A stretch of 64,000 nt of DNA from Mucilaginibacter_A sp964236465 (GCA_964236465.1 CAXSBZ010000012.1:1-64000); one strand, 5' to 3'; numbered from the stretch's first letter, positions 46,811-55,278 are shown. Notes: generated by a model from the sequence alone, not told the origin. A program made the numbers and translations.

Positions 46811-47196
46811 TTTCGAATAATTAGAGGTGCTTATAGTAAAAAATTAGATGCAAAAGATTTTTGAAGCGTAACAACTATCATTTCGTTAAGTTTATAATGT
46901 TCAATTATTTTATTTGTGGGCTTAAAGCCTGTTCAAATTATTTCCTATACTTCTTTTATCACCTAAAAAAATGGTAAGCATTTAGTTTTTGATTGAGTTG
47001 AATTGATGCCAAACACCAATTTTTATAGGTAAAAGAAGTATTAGCATCAATCCTAAGCATATTGAACTATCTTGTATAAGTTTAAAAAACATAAGGAGAA
47101 ACCGAAACATTTTAAAGCGTTACGGGAAGTACAATTATTTGGCTTTATTTAACTCAGGCTATAAAATAAATTTCTTTGAAATGTTTAACTTTGTAA
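46811..47196. other. Divergent gap, 386 bases, with an inverted 12-mer pair
   Basis: No gene. Holds the inverted pair at 46947-47041 and, just before the AraC start, a -7-like TAACTTTG (47186-47193). Confidence 0.55.
46947..47041. repeat. Inverted pair of the dispersed 12-mer
   Basis: Reverse copy ATACTTCTTTTA (46947-46958) and forward copy TAAAAGAAGTAT (47030-47041), exact complements of each other, flanked inside by TCACCTAAAAAAATGG and CACCAATTTTTATAGG. It lies between divergent genes, so a terminator role is unlikely. Confidence 0.78.
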
Positions 47197-48090
47197 ATGA
47201 AGTTTTCTCAAATAGTTAAAACCGGATCAGAGAAAAATCAAATCTTAAAAACAGACTCCGGACAATTTAAAGTTGCTGCAATAGGTGAAGGCAAGTGTAC
47301 ACTTGCATCTTACAACCGCAGAGATTTTTATAAGATCACTTTAGTTACTAAGTGTAATAGCCGACTGGATTATGCCAACCGGAGTATTGAAGTTAAAAAA
47401 CCGGCATTGGTATTTACCAATCCGCTTGTACCATATTTCTGGCAGGGTGAAACTAATGAAGAAGAAGCAGCTGGATATTTTTGTGTTTTTACAGATGATT
47501 TTCTTCACATAAGAAACCATCAGGAAAGCCTGCAAGACTCCTTGTTATTCAAAGCCGGAGGAGAACCGGTGTATTTTTTGAATGATAAACAGGTAAATTA
47601 TCTCTGTAATCTGTTTAGCCAAATGAGGGAAAAGGTTGATAGCGAGTACATTTATAAAAATGATTTGATGCGCGGTCATATAAACCTGATTTTTCATGAA
47701 GCTATGATGATGCAACCGGCTATTGCCAATTACACACCTCCCAAAGCAGCATCACGCCTTGCAAATCTTTTCCTTTCCCTCTTAAACAAACAGTTTCCAG
47801 TAGATCTGCCCTTGCAAACAATAAAACTTAAAAAGGCAGGCGATTATGCCAATCAGTTAGCTGTACATATTAATTATTTAAATGCTTCCGTGCAAGAAGC
47901 AACCGGAAAAGCAACAACTGTCCACATTAATGAAAAACTGATCGCGGAAGCTAAATCATTATTAACTTTTACTGACTCTAATGTTGCGGAGATTGCTTAT
48001 AGCCTTGGGTTTGAATACCCATCCTATTTTAACAACTTTTTTAAAAAGCATACTGGCATCACACTGTTGTCTTTAAGAAAAATACTTTGA
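47197..48090 (+). CDS. AraC-family transcriptional regulator
   Basis: 297 residues. N-terminal sensing part (about 1-165) is a small cupin-like domain; the C-terminal AraC/XylS double helix-turn-helix includes TDSNVAEIAYSLGFEYPSYFNNFFKKHTGITLLSLRK (about 259-295), the second HTH and its conserved FxxxFKKxxG signature. It is followed 81 bases later by a zinc alcohol dehydrogenase gene in the same direction. Bacteroidota often pair such regulators with an oxidoreductase they control. Effector unknown. Confidence 0.85.
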   Translation: MKFSQIVKTGSEKNQILKTDSGQFKVAAIGEGKCTLASYNRRDFYKITLVTKCNSRLDYANRSIEVKKPALVFTNPLVPYFWQGETNEEEAAGYFCVFTDDFLHIRNHQESLQDSLLFKAGGEPVYFLNDKQVNYLCNLFSQMREKVDSEYIYKNDLMRGHINLIFHEAMMMQPAIANYTPPKAASRLANLFLSLLNKQFPVDLPLQTIKLKKAGDYANQLAVHINYLNASVQEATGKATTVHINEKLIAEAKSLLTFTDSNVAEIAYSLGFEYPSYFNNFFKKHTGITLLSLRKIL

Positions 48091-48141
48091 AAAGTATAAT
48101 TATTGCTTTGAAACTTGTAATTATCTACCCTTCAATTCTTT

Positions 48142-48149
48142 TACTTTTG
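48142..48149 (+). promoter_or_regulatory. -7-like element ahead of the alcohol dehydrogenase
   Basis: TACTTTTG, a match to TANNTTTG, 22 bases before the start codon at 48172. No good -33 element is visible, which could reflect dependence on the AraC-type regulator encoded just upstream. Confidence 0.3.
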
Positions 48150-48171
48150 CTTTATATTTAAAACATACAAT

Positions 48172-49215
48172 ATGATACAAGCAAAAGGATATGCAGCTCA
48201 AAGTGTAGAAACGGATTTAGCACCGTGGAGTTTTGAACGAAGAGAACTTGAACCCCACGATGTGTTGATTGAAATAGCATACTGTGGCGTTTGCCATACC
48301 GATTTACATCAAATCAAAAACGACTGGTTTCCGGGGGTTTTCCCAATGGTTCCAGGTCATGAGATAGTTGGAAAAATCACACAAATCGGACCACATGTAA
48401 AAAGGTTTAAAACCGGAGATCTTGCGGGAGTAGGTGTTATGGTGGATTCGTGTATGGAGTGTGAAGATTGCCGTAACCACCAAGAACAGTTTTGCCAGGT
48501 AAGCCCGGTACAAACTTATAATAGTATGGGGCATGATGGATTGCCGACTTATGGCGGCTATGCTAACAATGTTATAGTCCGCGAAGAATTTGTCCATCAC
48601 ATTTCGGATAAATTAAACCTAGCAGGTGTAGCGCCTTTGCTTTGTGCAGGCATCACTACGTATTCCCCTCTGCGCAAATGGAAGGTTGGCAAAGGGCACA
48701 AACTGGCTGTTGTAGGTTTGGGCGGATTAGGGCACATGGCTGTTAAATTTGGTGTTGCCTTTGGTGCTGAAGTTACCATATTAAGCACTTCAGAAGCTAA
48801 AAGAGACGCTGCCAAAGCGTTGGGTGCCCACCATTTTGTGGTTACAAAAAATGAGGATGAACTGGCAGCTGTAAAAGGCACATTTGATTTTATACTGGAT
48901 ACTGTGGCCGCCAACCATGACATTAATCTTTATCTGCCACTGCTGCGAACAAACGGAACTTTTATCACCGTCGGTATGCCGGTAGAACCATTTCAGGTTC
49001 CTTCATTTTCTTTGTCGGGAGGCAATAAAACTGTTACCGGATCCGGTGCAGGCGGCCTATCTGAAACACAGGAAATGCTTGATTTTTGTGCAGAACATAA
49101 TATTGTATCAGATATAGAACTGATCGATATTAAAGACATTCATCCGGCTTTTGAGCGTATGGTAAAAGGAGATGTACGCTATCGGTTTGTGATAGATATG
49201 GCTTCTTTAAAATAG
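48172..49215 (+). CDS. Zinc-dependent NAD(P) alcohol dehydrogenase (YahK/cinnamyl-type)
   Basis: 347 residues, medium-chain dehydrogenase. Catalytic zinc site CGVCHTDLH (Cys near 39) with GHEIVG (His63-Glu64); structural zinc site CMECEDCRNHQEQFC (four Cys, about 94-108). The Rossmann motif VVGLGGLGHMAVKFG (about 180-195) is followed by STSEAKR, where Ser after the second strand suggests NADPH. Such enzymes reduce aldehydes. It is probably controlled by the AraC-type regulator directly upstream. Confidence 0.9.
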   Translation: MIQAKGYAAQSVETDLAPWSFERRELEPHDVLIEIAYCGVCHTDLHQIKNDWFPGVFPMVPGHEIVGKITQIGPHVKRFKTGDLAGVGVMVDSCMECEDCRNHQEQFCQVSPVQTYNSMGHDGLPTYGGYANNVIVREEFVHHISDKLNLAGVAPLLCAGITTYSPLRKWKVGKGHKLAVVGLGGLGHMAVKFGVAFGAEVTILSTSEAKRDAAKALGAHHFVVTKNEDELAAVKGTFDFILDTVAANHDINLYLPLLRTNGTFITVGMPVEPFQVPSFSLSGGNKTVTGSGAGGLSETQEMLDFCAEHNIVSDIELIDIKDIHPAFERMVKGDVRYRFVIDMASLK

Positions 49216-49353
49216 CATTGGTTAGGTATTTTAATTATTTGGTATTAGTAACCTATCAATATAAACTTACTGCTCTCAACTTTAACTAAGTAAGATAATT
49301 TACTTAGTTAAAGTTTGGTTTTTATAGCATAGAAATTGTAAATATAAAACAAA

Positions 49354-49572
49354 TCAGAAACGCTGGATTCCTGGCGAAGGTGTTCCGGGAAACTCCGGTT
49401 GAATGGTTGGCAATGGGTTTTCCTCCGGGAAACGGTTAGGCTCCGGCATTTCCGGCGTGCGTATGGGCGTTGGGTCCTCCATCGGGATTTCGGGTTGAGG
49501 ATTTTCCTGCGGCGTTTGTTCCGGTGTAATTTCTGGGTCGGGTGCAGTATTGTAAAATGATTTCGTATTCAT
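49354..49572 (-). CDS. Small proline-rich hypothetical protein
   Basis: 72 residues with very low complexity: about a quarter Pro and many Glu, arranged as TPEQTPQENPQPEIPMEDP, PEMPEPNRFPEEN and so on. No signal peptide or fold expected; probably disordered. Codon phase is consistent along the frame (Pro-rich in only this frame), it has a normal ATG at 49572, and a 12-mer lies immediately upstream (49574-49585), so it looks like a real gene. Function unknown. Confidence 0.55.
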   Translation of the reverse strand: MNTKSFYNTAPDPEITPEQTPQENPQPEIPMEDPTPIRTPEMPEPNRFPEENPLPTIQPEFPGTPSPGIQRF

Positions 49573-49573
49573 G

Positions 49574-49585
49574 ATGCTTCTTTTA
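49574..49585 (-). repeat. Dispersed 12-mer in the leader of the Pro-rich gene
   Basis: ATGCTTCTTTTA followed by TGGGTATAAAACTGG, one base upstream of the start codon at 49572. Confidence 0.7.
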
Positions 49586-49659
49586 TGGGTATAAAACTGG
49601 TGCGGCCGGAAAATGTTTTATGCCGGGATTTATCCATCTTTGCCTGTTAATTTTATTTT

Positions 49660-50109
49660 TTGAACCTCAAACCACAACTTCACCAGCTTTGTGCCAATCA
49701 AATCCGGCAGCGTATCAATGATGCCGAAACGGCTATTGCCGAAGCCAGAAAAGCATCAGAAAACGATACCAAAAGCAGTGCCGGCGATAAATACGAAACC
49801 GGCCGCGCGATGATGCAGCAGGAAATCAACCTCAATTCGCGGCAATTGCTGGAAGCCAGAAAACAACAAACAGTTTTGCAGCAGATCAATCCCGATTCAG
49901 AACATGTTACAGCACAAGCCGGAAGTTTGGTAGAAACAGATCAGGGAAACTTTTACTTAGCGGTTGGAGCCGGTGCTTTTTTTATCGGGCAAAAACAGTA
50001 TTACACTATTTCGCTTGCTTCGCCGATTGGTTTGCAACTGAAAGGAAAAACTACAGGTGCAATTTTCAAACTAAACGGAAAAGAATTTAAGATTTTTAAA
50101 GTGAGCTAA
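49660..50109 (+). CDS. GreA/GreB-type small protein
   Basis: 149 residues, starting at TTG (49660), the only start that keeps the full N-terminal helix. An antiparallel coiled-coil (about 5-75: RQRINDAETAIAEARKASENDTKSSAGDKYETGRAMMQQEINLNSRQLLEARKQQTVLQQI) is followed by a small beta domain (VTAQAGSLVETDQGNFYLAVG, SPIGLQLKGKTTGAIFKLNGKEFKI). The layout matches Gre transcript-cleavage factors, but the acidic loop tip of the coiled-coil (DD/DE) is not typical (KSSAGDKYE), as in the Bacteroidota proteins often misnamed 3-oxoacyl-ACP synthase. It probably binds RNA polymerase; activity uncertain. Confidence 0.65.
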   Translation: MNLKPQLHQLCANQIRQRINDAETAIAEARKASENDTKSSAGDKYETGRAMMQQEINLNSRQLLEARKQQTVLQQINPDSEHVTAQAGSLVETDQGNFYLAVGAGAFFIGQKQYYTISLASPIGLQLKGKTTGAIFKLNGKEFKIFKVS

Positions 50110-50127
50110 AATCCAATTTTAGGTTGA

Positions 50128-50139
50128 TAAAAGAAGCAT
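50128..50139 (+). repeat. Dispersed 12-mer after the Gre-like gene
   Basis: TAAAAGAAGCAT preceded by CCAATTTTAGGTTGA, 19 bases after the stop codon, between convergent genes. Confidence 0.7.
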
Positions 50140-50237
50140 GAGGAAATTTATATTTCAAAAAATCAGTTCAAACTCATTCAACTTAAATATAAAACTGATG
50201 AAAAATCAGCATCAAATTTATCCAGCTTAACAAAAAT

Positions 50238-52811
50238 TTACAAAGAATAAGTAAGCGTAGTATAATACAAACCACCAACCATCGGGCCGCCTAAATAAGA
50301 ATAATAATAATGGTTAAGCAAGTTGCTCGCTCCTACTTTCAGGTTTAGGTGTTTGATCAGATTGTAGTTTACTTGCATATCAACATTACCATAGGCTTTT
50401 ACATTTCCATTCACCAAAAAGGTTTGCGAATAATAACTGCTTTGATGTTTATAGCTCACATTAAAACCTAAACTTCGATACAAGTGATCGCCGCCAAAAG
50501 AAATATTGGTGATCCATTTCGGCGTGTTGAAACCATCTTCCAAGCCATCCTTGTTTTCGGTACGTTGCAACTTGGCATAAGATGTATTTCCGGCTAAAGT
50601 AAACTGATGCAGCAAACGATATGATAAACCCAAACTTCCGCCATAATTGTAAACCGTACTTCTGGAATTCGTCCACACACGATAACGGGATTGCAAGTTT
50701 TTATCATTCAATCTGATAGCGATGGAATCCTGGTTTTTGGTGTTGGGCGTACTCATTTCTACTTGTGCAATAAAGTTGTCGTACTTGTTGTAATAAAAAT
50801 CCAAGTCAACTTTTAATTGCTCATCAAAAAACAGCGACTTGTATCCAATTTCAAAAGAATTGATGTGTTCCGGTTTCAGGTAATCGTAATAATTTTTCAC
50901 CAATAAACCTTTCTCTTTGGCAATGGCTGAGCTGGTAGAAATCCCTTGCGTGTTGAAATCATTTTTTACCGCTGCCTGGAAAGCATCGATAGAACTTTTC
51001 AGGTAAGAATTTTCCAGCACACCGTTGGAAACGATCCGCAAACCGCCGATCCGTTTTACGCCGCCGCTGTTTACATTAGAAAAAGCCTCAAAAATACTTG
51101 GGAAACGATAACCGCTCTGGAAAGAAACGCGGAAATTCTGTGCTGCAACCGGGGAATAAACAGCTGTAAATCTTGGATTTAGTTTGAGGCTGAAATAATC
51201 ATTCCGATCGGCACGAAGCGTAGCAGTCAGCCTTAAAGTATTGTTTAGCAAATCTTTACCAGCTTGCAAAAAGCCGCCGGTTTTTCCATAGGTAAAAGCA
51301 GCATTGCCTTTTCTGGGATCAGGATTGACGAAATAATTGCCGTCGGGATCAATAATATAATTGCGGTGGTCAAAACCGGCCAGCAAATCAAAACCTGTAG
51401 ATTGTTTAAAATCTTTGGAGATCGCTTCGGAAATATCAACCTGACCTTCCGCATGAAACATCTGGTCGTTGACGCGCAAAGCCGAACCAATATCCCAGTT
51501 GTTGACGTTGGCAAGTGAACTCAGCGTATTGTTAAAAGCAGCCGTTCCGGGTTGCAAACGGCCCTGATCAGCATATTGACGGGCAGAAATCAAAGCTTGC
51601 TGCGCAGACGTTCCGCCAACGGCCAGCGCACGATTGAAGCCGGTGGTAAAATCACTGTACCAAACATTGTCGGGTTTAAACGCCTTGTCCTCATTCTCCG
51701 CAGCCGAACGCAGGTTGTAAGATTTTCCGGTATTTTCTGTGGTAAGATATGTTCTGATCTGAAAAGTCGGATTTTTAAACTCCAGCGCATGTTGCTGCAA
51801 AATGTAATTCTTTAGCCGGAACCGATTGGAACGCTGGTAAATATTATCCACATCTGCAAAACGATACGTATAAGTTATGGTAAATTGGTCATTCACTTTA
51901 TAAACCAAACCCAAATCTGCCTTGATATTTTGCAGATGGTAATCCGTTACTTCTTTTTCATAATAGCCGGTGCGGGCCACCACATATTGTTTTCCGCCCA
52001 AAGTCACCGTTTTCCGGTCCGAAGATTCATTGCCGTAACCACTTGTCGGGTCATAACCAGGGTTGTTCAGCCTGCCCGGAATACCAACAGCAGTATTGGC
52101 CGAGGCGTTCAAATCCGTACGGTCATCGGCAATCCAATCATAACCTTTGGTTAGCGTTCCGTTTAGTTTGAAGGCAAAACGGTTGGAAATTTTCTCTGCA
52201 ATGCGCAAACTTGTTTCCGAAAAAAGCTTGGCCGAAGTTTCCGCATCGTTCACATGGTTTATACCGGTTTTTTGCTGAACCAGGATGCCGGTGCTGGTAA
52301 AAGGGTTTTTGGTGATGAAATTGGCCAGTCCATTGATAGCATTCAACCCATAAAGCGCGGAAGCTGTTCCCGGAATAATTTCCACATGCTCAATATCCAA
52401 ATCGCTCGGCCCCATTGCATTGCCGATTGGCGCGCCGATATGCGGTGCCTGATTGTCCACACCATCAACTAATTGCGTAAACCGCACGTTGGTGGTGTTG
52501 GCAAAACCGCGCGTGTTAATGATCCTGAAACCCAGGCTTGGCGTAATCATTTGCACACCTTTTACGTTTTCCAGCGCATCAAAAAACGATTTCGCGCCAG
52601 ACATTTTGAAGGCCGAAGTATCAATCCTTTCAATACTAACCGGCGAACGCAAGATATTTTCGCTGGTTTTGGAAGCCGAAACCACGACCTCCTGCAATGA
52701 ATGGTTTTTGTTGATCAGTGTATCTGTTGCGATTACTTGCTTCTTTTGCTGGGCAAAAACAGTGAAACTGAAAAAAGTAGAAAGCAGGATAGAAGTAAAA
52801 TTTTTATTCAT
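50238..52811 (-). CDS. TonB-dependent outer-membrane receptor
   Basis: 857 residues with a signal peptide (NFTSILLSTFFSFTVFAQ). A TonB box is not obvious, but LQEVVVSASK opens the plug (about 40-150), which contains VPGASALYGLNAINGLANFIT-type sequence (IIPGTASALYG). The rest is a 22-strand barrel ending with aromatic-rich strands and a terminal Leu. Like many simple Bacteroidota receptors it lacks an N-terminal carboxypeptidase-like domain and has no SusD partner next to it. Ligand unknown: siderophore, cobalamin, thiamin and metal are possible. Neighbours upstream are ModE-like and THI5-like genes in the same direction. Confidence 0.88.
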   Translation of the reverse strand: MNKNFTSILLSTFFSFTVFAQQKKQVIATDTLINKNHSLQEVVVSASKTSENILRSPVSIERIDTSAFKMSGAKSFFDALENVKGVQMITPSLGFRIINTRGFANTTNVRFTQLVDGVDNQAPHIGAPIGNAMGPSDLDIEHVEIIPGTASALYGLNAINGLANFITKNPFTSTGILVQQKTGINHVNDAETSAKLFSETSLRIAEKISNRFAFKLNGTLTKGYDWIADDRTDLNASANTAVGIPGRLNNPGYDPTSGYGNESSDRKTVTLGGKQYVVARTGYYEKEVTDYHLQNIKADLGLVYKVNDQFTITYTYRFADVDNIYQRSNRFRLKNYILQQHALEFKNPTFQIRTYLTTENTGKSYNLRSAAENEDKAFKPDNVWYSDFTTGFNRALAVGGTSAQQALISARQYADQGRLQPGTAAFNNTLSSLANVNNWDIGSALRVNDQMFHAEGQVDISEAISKDFKQSTGFDLLAGFDHRNYIIDPDGNYFVNPDPRKGNAAFTYGKTGGFLQAGKDLLNNTLRLTATLRADRNDYFSLKLNPRFTAVYSPVAAQNFRVSFQSGYRFPSIFEAFSNVNSGGVKRIGGLRIVSNGVLENSYLKSSIDAFQAAVKNDFNTQGISTSSAIAKEKGLLVKNYYDYLKPEHINSFEIGYKSLFFDEQLKVDLDFYYNKYDNFIAQVEMSTPNTKNQDSIAIRLNDKNLQSRYRVWTNSRSTVYNYGGSLGLSYRLLHQFTLAGNTSYAKLQRTENKDGLEDGFNTPKWITNISFGGDHLYRSLGFNVSYKHQSSYYSQTFLVNGNVKAYGNVDMQVNYNLIKHLNLKVGASNLLNHYYYSYLGGPMVGGLYYTTLTYSL

Positions 52812-52816
52812 AATTA

Positions 52817-52844
52817 CTCGTTATACTTTTGTAAACATAACGAG
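52817..52844. promoter_or_regulatory. Inverted repeat in the TonB-receptor leader
   Basis: CTCGTTAT (52817-52824) and ATAACGAG (52837-52844) form 8-bp arms around a 12-base centre, ending five bases before the start codon (52811). It could be a regulator site or an RNA hairpin covering the start. Confidence 0.35.
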
Positions 52845-52910
52845 AAAGAAAAGTGTTTTGAGAACTAATTTTATTTTTTGAAGAAAGAGCTTGTTTAAAC
52901 TTCTTCTCAG

Positions 52911-53128
52911 CTATTTTGGCTGAAGCCAAATTTAACTCAACTGTTATCCACGGCCTGAAGGCCGTGGCAATTTTGGTATTTTATAGCAATTTTGGTATCT
53001 TGTTTTGTACTTTTTACAACTATCAGTAACAATCAGACTGTTCTGGTTAAATCGATTATCAAATTTCAATTGCCACGGTCTTCAGGCCGTGGGCAAGGGC
53101 GGAAAATAGCTGGGCTTTAGCCAAAATA
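52911..53128. repeat. REPIN-like composite, copy 1
   Basis: Two inverted modules. Left: CTATTTTGGCTGAAGCC (52911-52927) and the palindrome CCACGGCCTGAAGGCCGTGG (52948-52967). Right: the palindrome CCACGGTCTTCAGGCCGTGG (53073-53092) and GGCTTTAGCCAAAATA (53113-53128). They are separated by about 105 bases. A similar composite lies at 57297-57497. Both are followed by TTTAGGACACC or AGTAGGACACC and a dispersed 12-mer. The structure is that of a REP doublet moved by a RAYT transposase; none is encoded here. Confidence 0.75.
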
Positions 53129-53156
53129 AAAATTTAGGACACCAAAATTTATGGCC

Positions 53157-53168
53157 TAAAAGAAGTAT
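53157..53168 (+). repeat. Dispersed 12-mer behind REPIN copy 1
   Basis: TAAAAGAAGTAT; it follows the first REPIN-like composite at the same distance as the copy at 57523-57534 follows the second. Confidence 0.7.
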
Positions 53169-53196
53169 CATAATGATGAATACTAAGAGCTTTTCA

Positions 53197-53535
53197 TTAC
53201 AAAACCGGATGCTGGCTTTGCAAAAATTCCTGAAACAGCTTTTGGTAAGCATGGAAAAGTTCAATAGCTTTCAAACCGTTTTCGGTAACCACAGCATTGC
53301 CGCCGCCCTTACCGCCGCGATTGGCAATAATAACCGGCCCGCCAAGCTGTTGGTTCATGTGTTGGATCATGTCCCAGGCTTGTTTGTACGACATTTTCAT
53401 TTGCAATGCTGCCTGCCTCAGCGAGCCGGATTGTTGTATCCGCTCCAATAACTCTACCCGGCCGGCACCCAGCACTTTTCCTTCCTCGTTTTCCAGCCAG
53501 ATGCGGCCGGTTAGTTTCAATTGCTGTGCTGCCAT
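53197..53535 (-). CDS. ModE-like winged-helix protein (LysR-type DNA-binding domain)
   Basis: 112 residues, a single winged helix like the N-terminal part of ModE: LKLTGRIWLENEEGKVLGAGRVELLERIQQSGSLRQAALQMKMSYKQAWDMIQHMNQQLGGPVIIANRGGKGGGNAVVTENG. There is no molybdate-binding Mop/TOBE domain, so any molybdate sensing would need another protein. ModE-type regulators control molybdate uptake and molybdenum-cofactor genes, none of which I see here. It is in the same direction as the TonB receptor and the THI5-like gene but separated from both by repeats. Confidence 0.8.
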   Translation of the reverse strand: MAAQQLKLTGRIWLENEEGKVLGAGRVELLERIQQSGSLRQAALQMKMSYKQAWDMIQHMNQQLGGPVIIANRGGKGGGNAVVTENGLKAIELFHAYQKLFQEFLQSQHPVL

Positions 53536-53559
53536 TGATGTAAATTAGAAATATTTATG

Positions 53560-53611
53560 CCGATAAAAACAGCATCGAAAAAGATCATTTCAATAATGCT
53601 GTTTTTATCGG
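53560..53611. repeat. Perfect 16-bp inverted pair of the dispersed 12-mer
   Basis: CCGATAAAAACAGCAT (53560-53575) and ATGCTGTTTTTATCGG (53596-53611) are exact complements with a 20-base loop. Here the ATGCT ends point inward, the opposite arrangement to most pairs in this window. It lies 19 bases after the THI5-like gene's stop (53630, minus) and could terminate it. Confidence 0.82.
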
Positions 53612-53629
53612 GTAAAAGTTGGCTTTGGG

Positions 53630-54541
53630 CTAACTGAGCAATTCGTTTGTATAAAGTTCCTGGTTCAGTATCGCTTCTTTTTCCAAGTTATTTTTGATAA
53701 GCCAATTTAAAAACAGGCTTATCCGGTTGCTATCCATGGTGCCCCAAACATTTTCATCACCATAAAAAGGAGATACAAATGCCTGGCTTTTAAAAATATC
53801 CATCTTTTCAGCATCTTTTTTGGATATATACTTGGATAAAATTTCTACCGCTTGCAAGTGGTTATTGATTGCTAATTGGAAGCCTTTTTTCGTCGCTTTT
53901 AAAAATGCTTTATAAGTATCTGTGTTTTTACTAATGTTGTCTTTTGTTGAAAAAACAACAGGAGAATAGGAATAAGGAATGCCATAATCAGCTAAAGTAA
54001 ATTTGTTAAGTTGGATGTTATTGGTTTCAGCTTCTACGCCTTCCCAATTGTTAAAAATCCAAGTTGCATCAGCTTTTTTTGAGAGCAAGGTATCCCAAAT
54101 ACCCAACTTTTGGGGATAAGTAATTTCGATATTTCCAGAGCCGCCATCGTTAATAATCATTTGTTTTACAATTGCATCTTCATATCGGGCTTGGTAAGAT
54201 GCGTAGATATGATTATCCAAATCTTTGGGCCTGGTTAGATTACTGGCAGACAAGGTTGCAACAGAACTAATATCTTGTTGCAACAATGCTGCAATGGCCA
54301 CAGCATTTACTTTGTTGGCTTTGTTGTTCAAACTGATGACGCTTTCAAAAGGGGCAATTGCAAAATCAGCCAAACCGGATTCTAATTTTTTGGCCGGCGT
54401 GGTTGCATAATCATCTTCTGTAGGCGTCAGCAAATCCACTTGCAATCCTTGTTCGGCATAAAACCCTAATTCTTTTGCAATAAAAAAACCGGTATGGTTG
54501 GTGTTTGGTGTCCAATCGAGGGCAACTTTCAATTTTATCAT
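53630..54541 (-). CDS. NMT1/THI5-like (pyrimidine-binding) protein without signal peptide
   Basis: 303 residues, periplasmic-binding-protein fold of the NMT1/THI5 family: KVALDWTPNTNHTGFFIAKELGFYAEQGLQVDLL (about 4-38), ADFAIAPFESVISL (about 58-71) and TWIFNNWEGVE (about 160). There is no signal peptide or lipobox and not one Cys, so it is neither a typical exported thiamin-precursor binding protein nor a fungal Thi5 enzyme with its CCCFC motif. No ABC permease or ATPase partner and no TPP riboswitch are nearby. A cytoplasmic substrate-binding or sensory role is possible. Family firm, role uncertain. Confidence 0.78.
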   Translation of the reverse strand: MIKLKVALDWTPNTNHTGFFIAKELGFYAEQGLQVDLLTPTEDDYATTPAKKLESGLADFAIAPFESVISLNNKANKVNAVAIAALLQQDISSVATLSASNLTRPKDLDNHIYASYQARYEDAIVKQMIINDGGSGNIEITYPQKLGIWDTLLSKKADATWIFNNWEGVEAETNNIQLNKFTLADYGIPYSYSPVVFSTKDNISKNTDTYKAFLKATKKGFQLAINNHLQAVEILSKYISKKDAEKMDIFKSQAFVSPFYGDENVWGTMDSNRISLFLNWLIKNNLEKEAILNQELYTNELLS

Positions 54542-54674
54542 TTTTTATCTGTTGATTTTTTTTGGCGAAGTAATGCAATTTTGCTTTTATATCTGTCCTG
54601 ATCTTAAACTAATAATTTAAGGTATTGTGATAGAAATAAAATTAAGAAACTTTGAAGTGCGCAATTTATGCCGA

Positions 54675-54719
54675 TAAAAACAGCATCGAAAAAAATTGTT
54701 TAAACCAATGCTTCTTTTA
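54675..54719. repeat. Mixed-type inverted pair of the dispersed 12-mer
   Basis: Forward AC-type copy (54675-54686) and reverse GA-type copy (54708-54719). The CCGA and TCGG flanks complete the arms, but the two central bases do not pair, showing that the two variants coexist in one hairpin. Confidence 0.75.
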
Positions 54720-54780
54720 TCGGGTTAAAATTGAGCATCCGGAAAACACACCACTGACTGCACATTGATCTAAGATGTGG

Positions 54781-54788
54781 TACTTTTG
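54781..54788 (+). promoter_or_regulatory. -7-like element of the DUF983 gene
   Basis: TACTTTTG, a match to TANNTTTG, 48 bases before the start codon at 54836. No convincing -33 element. Confidence 0.3.
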
Positions 54789-54835
54789 CAAACAAAAACC
54801 CTTCGGCTGGTTTGATTTTTTAAATAAGGAACAAC

Positions 54836-55261
54836 ATGAAAAAAGTTTCAAAATCCTACGCCATGCTTCATGCCAAATGCCCGCGCTGCCGCCAGGGCAA
54901 TATGTTTGTCAACAGCATGTATGGTTTTCATACCCAGAAAATGTATGAACATTGCCCGTACTGCGGCTTTGTTTTTGAGCAGGAACCAGGTTATTTTTAT
55001 GTCGCGATGTACGCCAGTTATGCGCTCAACATAGCAGAAATAGTTGCCACAGTTATCGCCACTTATGTTTTCACGGGCAATACCACTTCGCCCTGGCTGT
55101 ATATTTTTGTTATTTTCGGGATGACTTTAGTTTTGGCACCGTTCAATTTCCGTTATTCCAGGGTGATGCTTTTATATTGGTTATCACCAAAGTGGGTTAA
55201 ATATCAGCCCAATATCAAGCCATTGCCAAGCTATACCCATCTGCCGAAATCTAAAATTTAG
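54836..55261 (+). CDS. DUF983 zinc-ribbon membrane protein
   Basis: 141 residues. A zinc ribbon (CPRCRQG at about 15-21, then CPYCGF at 41-46) is followed by EQEPGYFYVAMYASYALN and two or three membrane helices (about 60-82, 88-108). DUF983 proteins are inner-membrane proteins of unknown function in many Bacteroidota and Alphaproteobacteria, sometimes near respiratory oxidase genes. The TAG stop is followed immediately by a GGCCGA flank and a dispersed 12-mer (55267-55278). Confidence 0.85.
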   Translation: MKKVSKSYAMLHAKCPRCRQGNMFVNSMYGFHTQKMYEHCPYCGFVFEQEPGYFYVAMYASYALNIAEIVATVIATYVFTGNTTSPWLYIFVIFGMTLVLAPFNFRYSRVMLLYWLSPKWVKYQPNIKPLPSYTHLPKSKI

Positions 55262-55266
55262 GCCGA

Positions 55267-55278
55267 TAAAAGAAGCAT
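55267..55278 (+). repeat. Dispersed 12-mer after the DUF983 gene
   Basis: TAAAAGAAGCAT preceded by AATTTAGGCCGA; the flank includes the stop codon TAG. Confidence 0.72.

Noticed and set aside
54542..54835. TPP riboswitch ahead of the THI5-like gene
   Set aside because: No THI-box core (CTGAGA and partner segments) on either strand; the region contains an inverted 12-mer pair instead.
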